Assembly (NCBI GenBank): GCA_002104935.1
Contig: MCGT01000003.1
Span: 1,178,001 to 1,242,000, forward strand
Reading direction: 5' to 3'
Source of the DNA: Hesseltinella vesiculosa
Lineage: Eukaryota; Mucoromycota; Mucoromycetes; Mucorales; Cunninghamellaceae
DNA length: 64,000 nt
The notes beneath the pieces were generated by a model. The model did no database searches and was not told where the DNA came from. It saw nothing but the letters and a program-made list of their open reading frames with translations. This document shows positions 25,301 through 37,810 of the stretch, piece after piece (position 1 is the stretch's first letter; each line of letters begins with the position of its first letter). Both the position numbers and the translations under genes were made by a program.

Positions 25301-27657
25301 AATCGGACTTGCTCATTCTTTATTTGAATTTCCATAGTTCCCAAGGATTATCAGCAACAGCTATATTGGTATACCCATCGTGGGTATCGTGTGATAGCTT
25401 GTGCCTGGCGTCAACTGGATGGGGTAAAATGGCACAAATTGCACAAACTTAAGCGGTAAGATACCCAAAGGGAAAAAAAAAATGGCGCGGCAAATAGGGA
25501 GGGATGATTGAACTGGGTATTTTTTTTCCTATCTAGACACGAAGTCGAATGCCAGCTCCATTTCATTGGCTTTATTATCTTTGAAAACAAATTGAAGCCT
25601 CGTACCACCATGGCGCTGACGACCCTGCGTAATGCCCGCATTCGCCAAATCATGTGCACTGGTAAGGACTGAAATGAAGAGAATAACAAACAAAGAAAAA
25701 TAGGAGAAACGCTCAGCTCACCTTTGTTTCCCCTATTTTTTTTTTTTACAAGGTGACAATGTTTTAACTGCCATCAGTGTCTCCCGAGAATGTGGCCTCG
25801 TGGAACAGCAAGCAGAAATATATATCCCTAAATTTACTCGGGGTTCCTCAACAGAGGCAGACTCGGCCTTGGTATGGGAAAGCGTGATAACCGAAGGCCG
25901 CCAATTGGATAGCGACTCCTTGTTGGTAAGTGTCAAAAAAAAAAATAAAGATGGAGATGGTTGGGTGACACAAAAAAGACAGGTTTTCGGGCATGCTGAC
26001 CATCCATCCGTCCTGACTATCCTCCCCCATTTTCACTCACTTGCGCCTTGTTATATTTATTTTTTTTCTCTTGTAGCCAAGGTCGTCCTCAACACAGTAT
26101 TATGAGCACCCCTTTGGTGGCCAACGTCAATATTATGTGGCTGTGACAGGCGAAGCCTTTCGATGGGTGGTGGATCATGGGTCCGTGGATTTATTGGGCC
26201 GCATGTTGATCAAGGGTGCTATTTACGCGCGCATGTCGCCCGACGAAAAACAAGAATTGGTGGTAGCCTTGCAAGATCTTGGTTACTGTGTAGGCTTCTG
26301 TGGAGACGGTGCCAATGACTGCGGTGCACTCAAGGCCGGCGATATAGGCATTTCCTTGTCTGAAGCCGAAGCTTCGGTGGCTGCTCCCTTTACCAGTAAC
26401 ACCTTGGATATTGAATGCGTCATTGATGTTATCAAGTGAGTGAATTCACCATTTTTTTTTTTTTTTTTAAGAATATGCATCTCCCTGATTGCTCAACTCA
26501 CGACGTTTTTTTTTTTTTCATTCTCACAGACAGGGCCGTGCAGCGCTGGTGACAAGTTTCAGCTGCTTCAAGTACATGGCCCTTTATAGTCTGATCCAGT
26601 TCACCTCGGTCACTCTGCTCTATGCGTTTGGTAGCAACTTGGGGGACTTCCAATTTTTATACATTGATCTGTTTTTGATCCTGCCCATTGCTGTGTATAG
26701 TAAGTCAACAAGGGAGGGAGGGGGTGGAAATGCAAGAAACAAGTCAAAGAAGAAAAAAAGGGACTCATAGACTTTGCTTTTTTATTTTATTTTATGGAAC
26801 AGTGGGCTATACAGATGCTTGGCCACATCTTTATCATCAACAGCCAACGGCCAGCCTTGTGTCCAAAAAAGTGCTTACCTCGCTCTTTGGCAATATCATC
26901 ATCAACACAGGATTTCAGTTTCTTGCCTACTGGATGATCCACAAACAAGCATGGTAGGTGCTTCTGGATTGTCTATATAAAAAAAAAAGGTTATTCTGAT
27001 CAATCTCCTTTTTTTTTTTATTTCCCAAAATACAGGTACACACCTCCTACCTTTGACCCTGATGGAGAAAATATTGCTTGCTATGAAAACACGGTGCTGT
27101 TTCTCGTGTCAAGCTACCAATACATCCTGGTGGCTGTTGTCTTTAGTGTGGGACCTCCCTATCGTCAACCCTTGTGGACAAATGGTAAAGGAAAAGGCGA
27201 GGGAGTCTAGGGAAGGACCCATAGCTGATGCTTGTTTTTTTTACGTGTCTTCCCCCCTTTGCTAATGAAACTGTTCACTGACCTTCCTCCCTTTCTTTTT
27301 TCCATCGTATTGCTTTTCCTAGGTCGATTTATGTTGACGGTGTCGATTCTGTGCGTCTTTACCACCTGGACGCTTCTCTGGCCACCGGCTGTGCTGATGG
27401 AGTGGCTGGAATTGGAAACCATGCCGTTTGGTTTTAGGCTCCAACTTTTGAGTTTGGCTGTCGTCAATTTTGGACTTTGCTGGCTTGGGGAGAAGTCGTT
27501 CTTTGCCTGGATCACACGGTCCTCGACTGCTTTTCTTCACCGTTGTCACCGGGGGCCTACCAAGCCTTCTTCCTCTGTAGAATATCATACGTTAGATACC
27601 AATACCGCGGCTCATCAAAAACCTTTTGAAAGGATCGCTCAGCAAATGGGGTGTTGA
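22390..27657 (+). CDS. YPK9: P5B-type P-type ATPase (Ypk9/ATP13A2-like)
   Basis: Fifteen exons: 22390-23001, 23137-23490, 23543-23677, 23738-23804, 23875-24288, 24364-25004, 25067-25247, 25338-25455, 25537-25661, 25753-25925, 26077-26435, 26530-26699, 26803-26953, 27036-27184, 27323-27657. They encode 1327 residues, in phase throughout. A Ser/Arg/Asp-rich N-tail precedes the first hydrophobic segment. Core motifs are intact: LTGES actuator loop, PPALP in the membrane (562-566), the phosphorylation site [10 protein letters not shown] with Asp605, KGAPE nucleotide-binding loop, TGDN (882-885) and GDGAND (1016-1021). PPALP and the segment FGPNLI mark the P5B subgroup, which exports polyamines from vacuoles/lysosomes and affects metal tolerance. 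Introns 1 and 2 have GC donors (GCAAGT, GCAAGC). Intron 2 is firm because no GT fits beside the conserved sequence. Confidence 0.93.
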
Positions 27658-28417
27658 AGCCTTTTTCTCTCTCCTTTTTTTCTTGCATTTTTTTGGAAAT
27701 AAAATAAGGATCCAGTTCAAGGGAAGCAACCCTCTGCCCATTTTTTACAATCACGAAAATGAAGATCGTCGTGCTGACAAGGGAAGGAGTAATGTAGGCC
27801 ATCTAAAAAAGGCAGATGTTTCCATTAAACTGGTTGGGTGCATGACGCTTTGGCATTTTCTCGACTTTTGCTGGTGCCTACTCCCGCCCAATTGGAGTTC
27901 CCCTTTTATTCTGCTGTATCTCTTTACTCACGTTATTTTTTTCTACCTCCCCCACGACACCCGACCCCCTTTTCACTTGTTTGGGCATTTCGGTTCCTTT
28001 TTAATTTATTCTCTCCTCACTTTTTCCTCTTTTTCTTCTTCTTTCTCTTCGCCGTATTTAAACTCTTTTTTTTTTTTTTTTTTTACCTTTTTAACTTTTT
28101 TGACATCGCTTCCTCGATTGCTTTTTTAAAAGAAAGTTATCTAACCGCTTCACACGCCACTCCATCAACCAACGCTTCTTTTTCACACCCCCTTATTTCT
28201 TGTTTACCCTGTATAAATAGTTTTTTTATTTTATTTATTATTTTTCCCACCTTTTTTTTTTTTCACCCTTTCCATTTTATACCCTTTTTTTTTTTTTTTG
28301 TACCGATTGTATCGATTTGCGCTTTTCCAAAAAAAAAAAATTCTCGACCCAGCCTTGAACAACAGAAAAAGTCAATCAGCAAAAGGGAACAAAGTGAGCT
28401 GAAACTTTCTAGGGTGA
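27658..28417. other. Intergenic, strongly pyrimidine-rich
   Basis: A ~450-bp T/C-rich tract (27880-28330) with T runs of up to 18, giving long but meaningless Phe/Leu/Ser frames. It probably holds the promoter and 5' leader of the HSF-type gene at 28418. Confidence 0.55.
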
Positions 28418-29988
28418 ATGAACTATACAAGTTATGCACCTGTAACCAAAGCAACTTCAGCGTTAATGTCGACCACAACAAACAATAACGAGGGTTATTT
28501 CCCAACTCTACCTTCCACCACTTCGTCCACACCTTCCTTTTTTAGAGTGGCTCCATCGACCACTGGGCTGTCCTTTTTAGACCCTGCACCTTCATCCATG
28601 ATATCTACTACCACTATCATTGATACCACTGAATTATCTTATGACCATCAACATCCTTCTACTCCCGGACTCTGGCACACCACAACCACTTCTTCCTCAC
28701 CATCCCACCCAACCTCGGCATTGTCTCCACCGTCCAATTCTCAATCTCACTCCGCTCCCTCCACCGATTGGCTCACCCCTTCCCATCCCTTAGTTCATGA
28801 TCCTTTAGACTTGTTACCTTCCACTTCATCCATGGTCATCCAACATCCTGACCGTCTGTATTTAGAAAGAGGCGTTGCCGGCTTTGTTTGTAAATTATAC
28901 GAGTAAGCCATCTCCCTCTCTACGGTGACCTTGGACCTCACCTTTTTTTTTTTTTTTTTTTTTTTCCTAGGAGTTTAGAGGCTCCTGACGATGGTCAAAA
29001 GTATGCCCATTGGTGTAAATATGATGGCAAAGACATGTTCATTATCGATTGCATACCGAGTAAGGTCATTCGTTTTTCCTTTTTTATGTCTCACGCGTAA
29101 GCCTACCCATTCTTTTTTTAGAGTTCACCGAAACCGTTTTACCAAAATTGTTCAAACATTGTAAATTTGCCTCGTTTGTTCGACAGCTCAATGTAAGGGA
29201 AAAAAAAAATAGAAGACAAGCATAGACCCTTTTTTTTTTTTTTTTTTCGAAACAACCTCGTGTTTGGATATAGCAAATGATGCGAAAAAAAGCAATCATG
29301 ACTGAACCCCTTCTTTTTTTGACTGCAGATCTATGGCTTTCAACGTGACACAGATGCACGCAAATCCAAGGATAGCAAAGAAAGAGAGACCTGTCGATGG
29401 TATCACACGTACTTTCGACCTGGAAGGCGCGACCTGTTTCATTTGATTCGTCGTAAAGTGCCCCGCCATGTTCGAAGAAAACGGTCCATACCCCACGCAC
29501 CCACCATGCCTGCATCCAAACCAAAGCTGCTCACTGCTTCCCCCATGCTTCAACACCTGCCCGTGCAAGTGCCTTCGTTCCCTGACGACGGATCCGACCA
29601 TGACCACGATGAAATCATCTCCACCGCCATCCCTTCAACCTCCGATCTCACCAGAAGAGACCCTATGCCTGCCATTGCTCTGCAATCACCCTCAGTCAAG
29701 TTAGAAATCACACCTCCATCGTCCTCCTCGCTTCTGCGTCCCCCTTCTTCTACCGACTTTCATCTGTCCCCCTCCTCCCAACCGTCGCAAAACCCTTCCC
29801 CCCCTCTCATGACCATGACCGCCTTGGATCCTTCTATTCGAGACGACGAATTCCACCATCAACTCTTTCGACTCCAAAATGAAATGGCCCACATGCGACA
29901 TATCTTCGCTGCCGAGATGTCGATGGCCAAGCGTCAAATCAACGTATTACAGCAACGTCTTGACACCCTGGAACGGCCTCACCTCTAA
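28418..29988 (+). CDS. HSF-type DNA-binding domain transcription factor
   Basis: Four exons (28418-28902, 28971-29059, 29122-29192, 29329-29988) give 434 residues. The HSF domain spans about 150-265 and is assembled from all four exons: GFVCKLYESLEAP, a KDMFII strand, FTETVLPKLFKHCKFASF and the recognition helix FVRQLNIYGFQR. After that comes a basic wing with extra charged residues, then YFRPGRRDLFHLIRRK, which matches the end of HSF domains (in HSF usually FxRGxxxLLxxIxRK). The N-terminal 145 residues are Ser/Thr/Pro-rich. The final ~35 residues form a coiled coil (MRHIFAAEMSMAKRQINVLQ), but no clear HR-A/B trimerisation region follows the DNA-binding domain directly. It may be closer to Sfl1/Mga1-type regulators than to Hsf1. 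Confidence 0.88.
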
Positions 29989-30211
29989 TCCTCTTTATGC
30001 TTCCCTTATGGCACTTTCCATCTATCAAAAAAAAAGTCACCTATTTATTATTTAATTAAACCCGTTGTTTCTTTTTCATGTCCATTTTTATTCCATCCTC
30101 GTCAACCTTTTTTATGCAGCTATGCGTAAAGAGAAGGGGGGTAAAAAAAAGGAAGAGGTGGCACAGAGTCTATTTTTTTTTTCTTTGGGGTTTGTGTTCA
30201 TAGGCGCCCAC

Positions 30212-31333
30212 CTATTTTGACTTTGTCAATCCTTGCTTGATACGGTCATTTTGGTCCATTGCAGCCAACACTCGGCTTGCATTCACGATTTGCACGACGT
30301 TAATAAATTGTTTGGCAAAACAAATCACGCCCGACACTGACAAGGCCGCCAACCAGATCACTGGGGGAAAAAAAATAAGAAAGAGCTGTTAGTGTTACTG
30401 CTCTTGGGGTCATCCTCGACTTTTTTCGGTATTACCATTCAACGGTTGAGCAATGTTAGCCACGCTGAGAACATACAGGAGTACAAAGAATAATTCGTTG
30501 CCAGCACACATCAAGAACAAAACCACCTAAAACCAAAAAAAAAAAAAAAAGGAGCGTCAGCCAGCCATCCAACATCCAACTCGTTCCTAATTACATTGTT
30601 GGTGTAATACAATCGAAGATACCAGCTTCCACCTTCAGCAATTTTCTTGTGGCTAGAAGAACCTTCCGTCATGGAGCTACATGAGTAAAATAGAAAAAAA
30701 AAACGAACTCAGCGGGTCAGCCAACAAATATTCCTCAGTTTCTTACCTATACATATGCATATAATGCGACGCAAAGTCCAAGGAAATCAAAAATTGAAAT
30801 AGAATGGTCCATTTTGGGTTTTGAATGGATAAGAAACACAGCAAACAAGCCGTTGTGCATCTGCCAAAATAATAAACGTGAGTTGACAGCAGCCTTTCCC
30901 ATCGGCCTAGCACTTTTTCTCTCACCTGTCTGTGACCATATCCAACACTGCACCAAATCTACTGCCTAATAAAAAATAAAGAGTTGTCCATAAAGAAGAA
31001 AGGTGAGTCCAGCGATGATGTAACTACTGCTCTCCATCACAAGCTTACATTGATTAAAGTATCGAGCAGCGTTACCATCGACAGCATCCAATAAACAAGA
31101 AATACAATACAACAGGACGCAGGTCTTGGGATGAATGGGCATATAATACAGAGACATCGAGGCAAGGATGATACGAGTGTAACCTATTGGTCATCAACCA
31201 AAACGAAAAGGGTGTCAAACGAAAAAGACACAAAAAGGCACATCTTCTATTTACCTATAAGATTTGGTACAAACAAAAAGATATTTTCTTTTTGTACTCG
31301 TGCCTTTTCAGAGTTATCGATTGTGCTGGCCAT
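30212..31333 (-). CDS. PIS1: CDP-diacylglycerol-inositol 3-phosphatidyltransferase
   Basis: Seven exons (31333-31255, 31183-31049, 30965-30926, 30860-30747, 30676-30595, 30526-30436, 30360-30212) give 229 residues; yeast Pis1 has 220. The CDP-alcohol phosphotransferase signature is complete only after splicing: Asp62-Gly63, Ala66-Arg67, Gly76, Asp80 and Asp84 with the exact family spacing. Four to five hydrophobic segments follow. This ER membrane enzyme makes phosphatidylinositol from CDP-diacylglycerol and inositol. The conserved N-terminal start (VQKENIFLFVPNLIGY) confirms the ATG at 31333. A sequence-function link to the two Sec14-like genes in the window is obvious (PI synthesis and PI transfer), but they are 24 kb apart. 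Confidence 0.96.
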
Positions 31334-33413
31334 GATCACGTCGGATGGATGGGATCTTGATGAAATATGGATGAAAAATGAGAAAAGGACAAAGAAGAAA
31401 GATGTCTGAAGGGAAAAACATTTTTTTTTTTAATCTTCAACTCAGCAAAGCGTGAGTGCTCGGGCCTTTGCCCCAATCGCTCTGTCGTTTGGCCCATCTA
31501 CACTCAGAGTATGAATATCACAATGGGGTTATTTCCCATCTCATCACGCATTGACCTTTTTTCTTTTTCTGACAGCATGATCATTTCAATAAAAACGGCA
31601 AATTGCCCACTTCATTCCCCCACATCTTTGACCAATTTGGCCCCGTCAGATGAGCAATCCAAGCCCGCCCAAACTCTCTTTTTTTCCCCTTTCCTCCCTA
31701 CCACCTTCCTGTTCCGCGTCACACTTGAAATAGAAAGGGTCGATACATGTAACGACTCTTGTTGTTGAGCCATGCATCAGCCCATTGTCTCTTTTCCTCT
31801 CCCCTCCTTTGCCATCCCTCGTGGGCATTCATTTCTTCCCCAAAAGCAAACAAAAACGTGGTGGCCATGTTCCACAAAATAGGATTTCGTCTGTTGCATG
31901 TGATTTTTTTGTTTTTTCTTTTTTTTACAATTTTCAAAATTAAAAAAAAAACGCAATGGCATGCTCGTCCTTGTCACCGCCGTTGGCCATTGCATGTTTT
32001 TTTTTACTTTACTTGATATTTTTCATTTTTTTTTTTGCATCCTCATCTTTGTCAGTGTCAGCCAAGAACCCAGACGAATGTCCCTTGGTTCGACGCAAAA
32101 GCATGAAAAAAATAAAGCAATTGGCGTTGGCCAGAATTAAATGACCGCCCAAGACGCGCACTGACCGGTCAGATTCGCTACCCTGGCGGTTGGACGCCAC
32201 CCAAGCCCATGCTCAGGGGTTCGTGCATCGGCTCCTCATAGTGAAGCTGTTGCTCGAAGAAAATCTATTTTCTATCCATCTCAACGACTATTGGGAATGT
32301 CTAGTTATATTGTGACACCATGCCCAGAAAGTATTTTTTTAGTGCTTTGAGAGTCATAACCAGCTACAGTAGTTACAAGCCACGTTGCAGGCCATGTCTT
32401 ACAGTGGCATCCAGGCAGTGGCCAAAACCTTGAAAATTCTTTTTTTTTTTTTTTTTTGTGTGTGCGTCTCACAATCGATGCTCTTCGTCCTCTAGCCGTT
32501 CCATATCACGTCGTAGAACCTATTCCTTTTCACAATGGCCACGCTTCATCATGCCATGCATCTATGCCAAATTTGTCGCCAACGGGTGGAGATTAGATTT
32601 TCGATGACTTTCGACCATTGCCAAGGGGATACCCAGGGCGACATGGACCGATTCCATCGATTGTTTGGCTGTGGTCGGCGATTCAAAAAAAGAAAACGAG
32701 AAAAAGTTGGCTGGGTGACCTTGTCCAATCCACTCGCTCTTTTCAGCGCCATTATCAATCACACCAACCTGCTCCTATGAAAAATCCCATGCCGATCTGT
32801 TAGTTCTAAACTGCTCTGTAGCAACTAGATTTTTTTTTTCAAAAATGAAAAAAAAAAAAAAGACAGCCAGGAATTCAGGGCCAGTTCTTTTTTTTTTTTT
32901 CTTGCTGGACGCTGGTCCAGGTGTTACAGTAAAACTCATTGGACAACGGTCATGGTTTCCCCGCTCACCTTAACTTGCAAATATTCAGCAAAAAAAATAA
33001 GTTTTTAAAACAATAAAGTGGTATCGGGCGCCCCTCACTATGTGAAAAAATGCATGGCCAGGGAGAAATGGCGAAAAAAAGCTCAATCTCCAGGAGTAAC
33101 AACGAAAGGCAAGATCTGCAACTTGAAATGAAGAAATACTTGATCGTGTATTCTAGACAGATGTTTTAAAAAAACTGAAGCCACGTTAGCATCGGGCCTC
33201 CTCCTCTTTCCAGTTTGGGAGCAGTATTTCAAGTTGAAGATGGTCATGGCTTTGACATGCCAAAGGTGACGTTGACTGGTTCGCAAGCCATGTTGATATT
33301 GACCACAGTGATTGCCATGCCAAGGGTTATCAGGGGTTCGGGCAGAGGTGTACAAAGCAGCACATGAACTGGCCAAACCGTGCGTGAATCGCTATGGCAA
33401 GTCAGGGCAATGG

Positions 33414-33516
33414 TAGTAGTCATGGCGGGACGGCAAACGTTGTGCCAAGGGTCGGCCAGCTTGGGGTGGCAGTCCGGGCCAGGGGTGGGACAGCAAGCGT
33501 CGCGCCAAGGGTCAGC
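33414..33516 (+). repeat. Imperfect two-unit direct repeat
   Basis: A unit with CGGGACGGCAAACGTTGTGC then CAAGGGTCGGC recurs about 60 bp later as TGGGACAGCAAGCGTCGCGC then CAAGGGTCAGC. A degenerate third relative may lie near 33310 (CCATGCCAAGGGTTATC). Confidence 0.6.
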
Positions 33517-34036
33517 GGAAATTCAACACAGCTAGACTCATGCTATAATTTTTTTTTAAAAAGAGAGGTGAGATTATCAAGTCATGACGAAACATTCTAT
33601 GCCAATCATGTCAATTAAAAACATAAAGTCAACTTACGCCTAAGTCACAACGGCTTGCACGAAGCCAACGAAGCATCCAGAATCCTCAATGACATGCAAT
33701 GGCAAACACAGCTAGGAGGCCAGCATGAATGAAATCATTGCTGGGGGCTGCAATGACAATGGGGGCTGTGGTTGTAACAGCATACACAGTGGCAGTAGCT
33801 GGCTCGGTCGGCATTGGACCACACCGGCAAAGAAGCGGGAGAAAACAGCAGCAGCAAACATCAACATCGCGAATCAAGTAAAGTGAAGAAGATGAAAATA
33901 AAACAAAGCATACAAAAAATATTGCTTTTCCCCTCTGACCGATCAGATCAGAGGATAGATTCGACGGATTGAAATTCCTTATCATTGTTCATGTACTTTC
34001 CTCTCATAATAAAAAAGATACAAAAACGAAACCACA

Positions 34037-34112
34037 GTTGTAAAATATGCAGCGCGGGCAAGGAAGTGGAGATAAAATGAATTCAGGCACAGGGGTGGTG
34101 CGAGTTTCACAG
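34037..34112 (+). repeat. Dispersed repeat, copy A (matches 63722-63802)
   Basis: Shares AGTGGAGATA, AATGAATT, AGGCACAG and GAGTTTCAC in the same order and orientation with 63722-63802. The second copy has about 15 extra bases before GAGTTTCAC. Confidence 0.6.
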
Positions 34113-34469
34113 CTTGTCTGGAGTCCAAAATAGGATGTTTTGCATTGGCTTTGGTCTTCACTGCTTTCCAGGTTTCTCCTTTTCATTATTATTTTATTTT
34201 TATGAAAGCACTCAGCTGTTAAGCCCGATTCATATGAAAGCCAAATGAGCGCACACAAGGTAGGGTGAGCAATGACCTCTGTACAGTATTTTACAGCGGA
34301 AGTGAGCCTTATTTTTCCAGCCCCTCTTCGATACTTTTCTCGAAAAATAAGATTTATCACGCTTGCCATGGCAACCCTCTTTTTTAATTTCTTTTTCTCG
34401 GTTGTGATGACTGAATATCCTTCTGCTCCTTTGCATTCCTTTTTAGTGGAAAAAGATCAAATGTAAACA

Positions 34470-36189
34470 TTAATCCCAGGCATCTGCGTCCAATCCCGTG
34501 GATGAGGGTGTTGCCTGTTGTTTCTCTTGCGTTTTGAGTCGTTCCAGCTTGGCAACCACGTCTTCAGCTGGGGCTTTCTTGGATTTCTTGGACTTGTCGA
34601 TCACTGACAGCACACCACTACGTTCAGGAATAGAGGCAGATGGGATAGCAGCGGGTGACTGTTTGGTAGTAGCGGCAACTGGTTCGGTCGCAGACGAAAC
34701 CGAAAGAGGCTCAGGAGTAGCCATAGGCTGTTTGGGGTTCTTCTGCTTTCGAACCATCGTCGATTTCGACGGGGTTGGCACAGGCTGCACAGGCTTGGGA
34801 GATTTCGCAGACTTGGTGCTCATGGATGCTGCAGGCTTGGTTTTGGTGATAGAAGCCTTGGCTGACTTGGAGGGCTTGGAGGGTTTGACGGGGACGGGCG
34901 CTTCATAATGAACATCCTCCATGGCTTCCTCCTGTTGCGGCTCGGGTTCGGCAAAGAAGACATCTTGTTTCTTCTTCTTGGCTTTCCTTTCAGCCACTTC
35001 TTCGGCTCGTTCCTTGCGCTTTTTGGCTTGTTCTTCTTCCTTGGCGACCTGGCGCTCCTCACGTTGCTGCTGCTGTAATCTCTGTTCCTTGATGACATGG
35101 CGATGGCGCCGCTTTGTTTCTGTCTTTCCTTCAAGCTTGTTCTCCTTTTCACGCTTCAGCCGTTCCTTCTTTTCCACCAGCTTCAAATTGCTGGCTTGCT
35201 TCTGTTTGCGCTGCAGAAACTTGGGATCAAAGCGCTGGCCATCAAACACACGCAGCGTCGGCACCAACGCCAGGATCTTTTCCCGGTAACTGTCCTTGTT
35301 CGCAATCGGGTTCCCCTTTAGATTCAAATTATGCAGCTGGACGAGGGAACCTAGGGCTGCAAGGTTGCTAAACGAGGGAAATTAAAAAGTTAAATAAAGT
35401 GCTTCCTTTTACATTTTTCACATAAAATAGTTTACCTCCAGTTTTCAATGAGATTGTTTCCTAGATCCAGCGTTTCCAAGGCATGGCATTGGCGCAAAGT
35501 GGCGGGTATCGTGGTGATTTGATTGTCGTTCAAACGAAGCTCTTTCAAGCACGCGGCTTGCGCGGTCAGGTCAGGGATAATGGAGAATTGGTTGTGCGAT
35601 AAATTGACCTTGGTCAGTTGAGTCATAGCTTGTATCGAAGGCAAGGTGCGGATATTATTATAAGAGAGCACTGATCATGAAAAAAGGGGCGTTTAGCATT
35701 GTCCTCCATGCCTCATTTCGCTTCCACCATTTACCAAGGGTGTTCAGCTGGGTCAAGTGATTCAAGTATTTGATACGTTTGATCTCATTCTTGCTAAGAA
35801 TTAACGCTTTCAATTGGGTCATGTTGGCGATTTCCATCGATAATGACTTCAGCTTGTTGCTGCCCATGGTCAATACTGAGGAAGGAGGTTAGTTCAAACC
35901 ATGCTAAATGCAACATGACCTTACCATTGAGTTGCTTCATGTTTTCAAGACCATGCATGGATTCAAAGTTGTTAAGTGACAGATCAAGCATGGTCAGTTG
36001 ATCAAGACCTTTGAAGTTACAGTTGGCGTTGGTAAGCTGGTTTTTGGCTAGATCCAACTTTCGCAATTGCAGGCAGCTGGAAATGTCGTCCAAATGCGTC
36101 AGGCCCTTGTCACGAGCTTTGATTTCCTTGATACTGTCCAATGCCTCAGTACGATGCCATTGGCTCAGTGTGTCTAAATCGAGCTTCAT
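34470..36189 (-). CDS. Leucine-rich-repeat protein with basic C-terminal tail
   Basis: Four exons (36189-35925, 35875-35735, 35670-35436, 35367-34470) give 512 residues. Residues ~25-235 form about nine SDS22-type LRRs (for example LRKLDLAKNQL, LTMLDLSLNNF, LKALILSKNEI, LKELRLNDNQI, LETLDLGNNLI). They end in an LRR-cap-like segment (YREKILALVPTLRVFDGQRF). The remaining ~260 residues are highly charged: a Lys/Arg/Glu-rich helix, then a Lys/Ser/Pro-rich disordered tail with nuclear-localisation-like clusters (KKSKKAP). Short conserved C-terminus ends DADAWD. The architecture suggests a nuclear or nucleolar adaptor; no enzyme motif is present. A 5' leader intron is possible, since TTTCAG sits just before the ATG. 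It starts 118 bp from the divergent ARH1 gene. Confidence 0.85.
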
Positions 36190-36307
36190 CGTTTGTTTTA
36201 GATCTGAAAGAGAGAAAAAAAAATTGCGGTCCACGAAGCGCCAGGATTTTTTAAGGGCCTTTTTTTTTTTTTTTTTTTTTTGGCACTCTCCTATCCCCTC
36301 ATTCAAA
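36190..36307. promoter_or_regulatory. Bidirectional promoter region (LRR protein / ARH1)
   Basis: Only 118 bp between divergent start codons, including a 22-nt T run at 36260-36281. Inferred from layout. Confidence 0.5.
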
Positions 36308-37810
36308 ATGTTGAAGCGCACGTTTGCAACAGCAACACGATCTCGTCCATTTCGCCTTGCTGTCGTTGGCAGTGGTCCTGCAGGCTTTTATACTTGTCAC
36401 CGCCTGCTTAAAGAACATGATAATACACAAATCGACATGTTTGATGCTCTGCCAGTTCCTCATGGCCTGGTTCGATATGGCGTGGCTCCTGATCACCCCG
36501 AAGTCAAGGTAAAGCGACAATCTGCCTTTGCGACTTATTGTAGCGTATCTCACATTCAGTTATTTATTTACAATCGACACCTGTAGAATGTCATGACCAC
36601 ATTTGACAAGGTTGCTGAGGACCCCCGATTCCGATTCATAGGCAACGTGTCCGTGGGGACGCCTACTTCTGTCCTCCAGGTCGCTGATCTCAAAGCTCAT
36701 TACGATGCCTTGCTGTTTACATATGGTGCCAGTGAAGATCGACACCTTGGCATCCCCAATGAAGATGCCTATGGGTCGACTTCGGCTCGCACGTTTGTGG
36801 GCTGGTACAATGGCTTGCCCCGGGATCAAGACCTTCAACTGCCCCTGCAGGACACCGATACAGCCGTGGTCATTGGCCAAGGCAATGTTGCCCTGGATGT
36901 GGCCCGCATCCTCCTGACCCCCATTGACGATTTGCGCAAGACAGACATCACCGAAGCGGCCCTTGAAGCTCTGTCTAAGTCCAAGATCAAGAATGTACAC
37001 GTGGTTGGCCGTCGTGGCCCACTCCAGGCAAGCTTTACCACCAAGGAATTACGTGAACAACTCAGCTTGCCCAATGTACGGTTTGAGGCTGACCAACAGT
37101 GGATCCAGCAGCAGATCGCTGCCCATGAAGATGCCATCAACAAACAGAGACCGCTGAAGCGATTGATGGGTCTGCTGGCCAAAGGCAGAAAGGACAACAC
37201 TGGTGACAAATCATGGCATCTCAAGTTTTTACGCAGCCCAGTCGAAATCCTAGCCGACAATGGAAATGTGTCAGGCATCCGTTATGAAATGAACGAGCTG
37301 CAAGGCGAGTCCTTTGATAAGCAACGCGCCGTAGGCACTGGACAGTTTGAAGATCAAGCATGTGGCCTGGTGCTGCGCAGCATTGGCTACAAGAGCATGC
37401 CCATGCCTGGCGTGCCCTTTGATGCTAAACGCGGTCTAGTCCCCAACGCCTACGGAAAAATCCTCCAAAGCCCTGATGCTGCTCAAGACGATACCCTCCC
37501 TGGTATGTATACTGCAGGCTGGCTAAAACGTGGGCCCACGGGGGTCATTGTGTCCACTATGTCCGACGCCTACGATACTGCCGATACCATCTTGACCGAT
37601 CTGAAAAACGAATCACCCATGCTCCCTGACGACCCTCAACGATCCGACGATATTGTACCTCTTATCCAACAACGGGGCGTTCAGCCAGTCTCCTACCGCG
37701 ACTGGAAAAAGATCGAAGCTGCTGAATTTGCCCACGGTGTATCCATTGGCAAACCTAGAGAAAAATTCACTTCTGTACCTGATATGCTCCATGTCCTCCA
37801 ACCCAACTGA
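36308..37810 (+). CDS. ARH1: NADPH:adrenodoxin (ferredoxin) oxidoreductase, mitochondrial
   Basis: Two exons (36308-36508 and 36587-37810) give 474 residues. The N-terminus (MLKRTFATATRSRPFR) is basic and hydroxylated, as expected for a mitochondrial presequence. FAD-binding GSGPAG (21-26) follows, then HGLVRYGVAPDHPEVK, the classic family motif, which ends exactly at the intron. The NADPH-binding GQGNVA lies at 164-169, VGRRGPLQASFT after that, and SIGY plus WLKRGPTGVI near the C-terminus bind FAD. The enzyme passes electrons from NADPH to mitochondrial ferredoxin for iron-sulfur cluster and heme A synthesis. All key motifs are intact and length matches yeast Arh1. Confidence 0.96.

Larger units (their letters stand above)
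31334..34469. other. 3.1-kb spacer with repeats, no secure gene
   Basis: AT-rich with many homopolymers. A small frame, 32535-32780 (81 residues, good start context, starts with a CQIC pair), could be an orphan gene but has no recognised domain. 33410-33520 holds two imperfect repeats. 34037-34112 is a copy of a repeat found again at 63722-63802. No transposase or RNA gene was recognised. Confidence 0.5.

Noticed and set aside
27838..28488. Long Phe/Leu/Ser-rich plus-strand frames before the HSF-type gene
   Set aside because: They come from the T/C-rich promoter tract; composition is explained by homopolymers.
31959..32230. Possible tRNA-like element in the 31-34 kb spacer
   Set aside because: A T-loop-like GGTTCG occurs, but no A box, acceptor stem or anticodon arm can be paired.
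34498..35371. Plus-strand frames (up to 136 residues) opposite the LRR protein tail
   Set aside because: Shadows of the Lys/Ser/Pro-rich minus-strand coding region.
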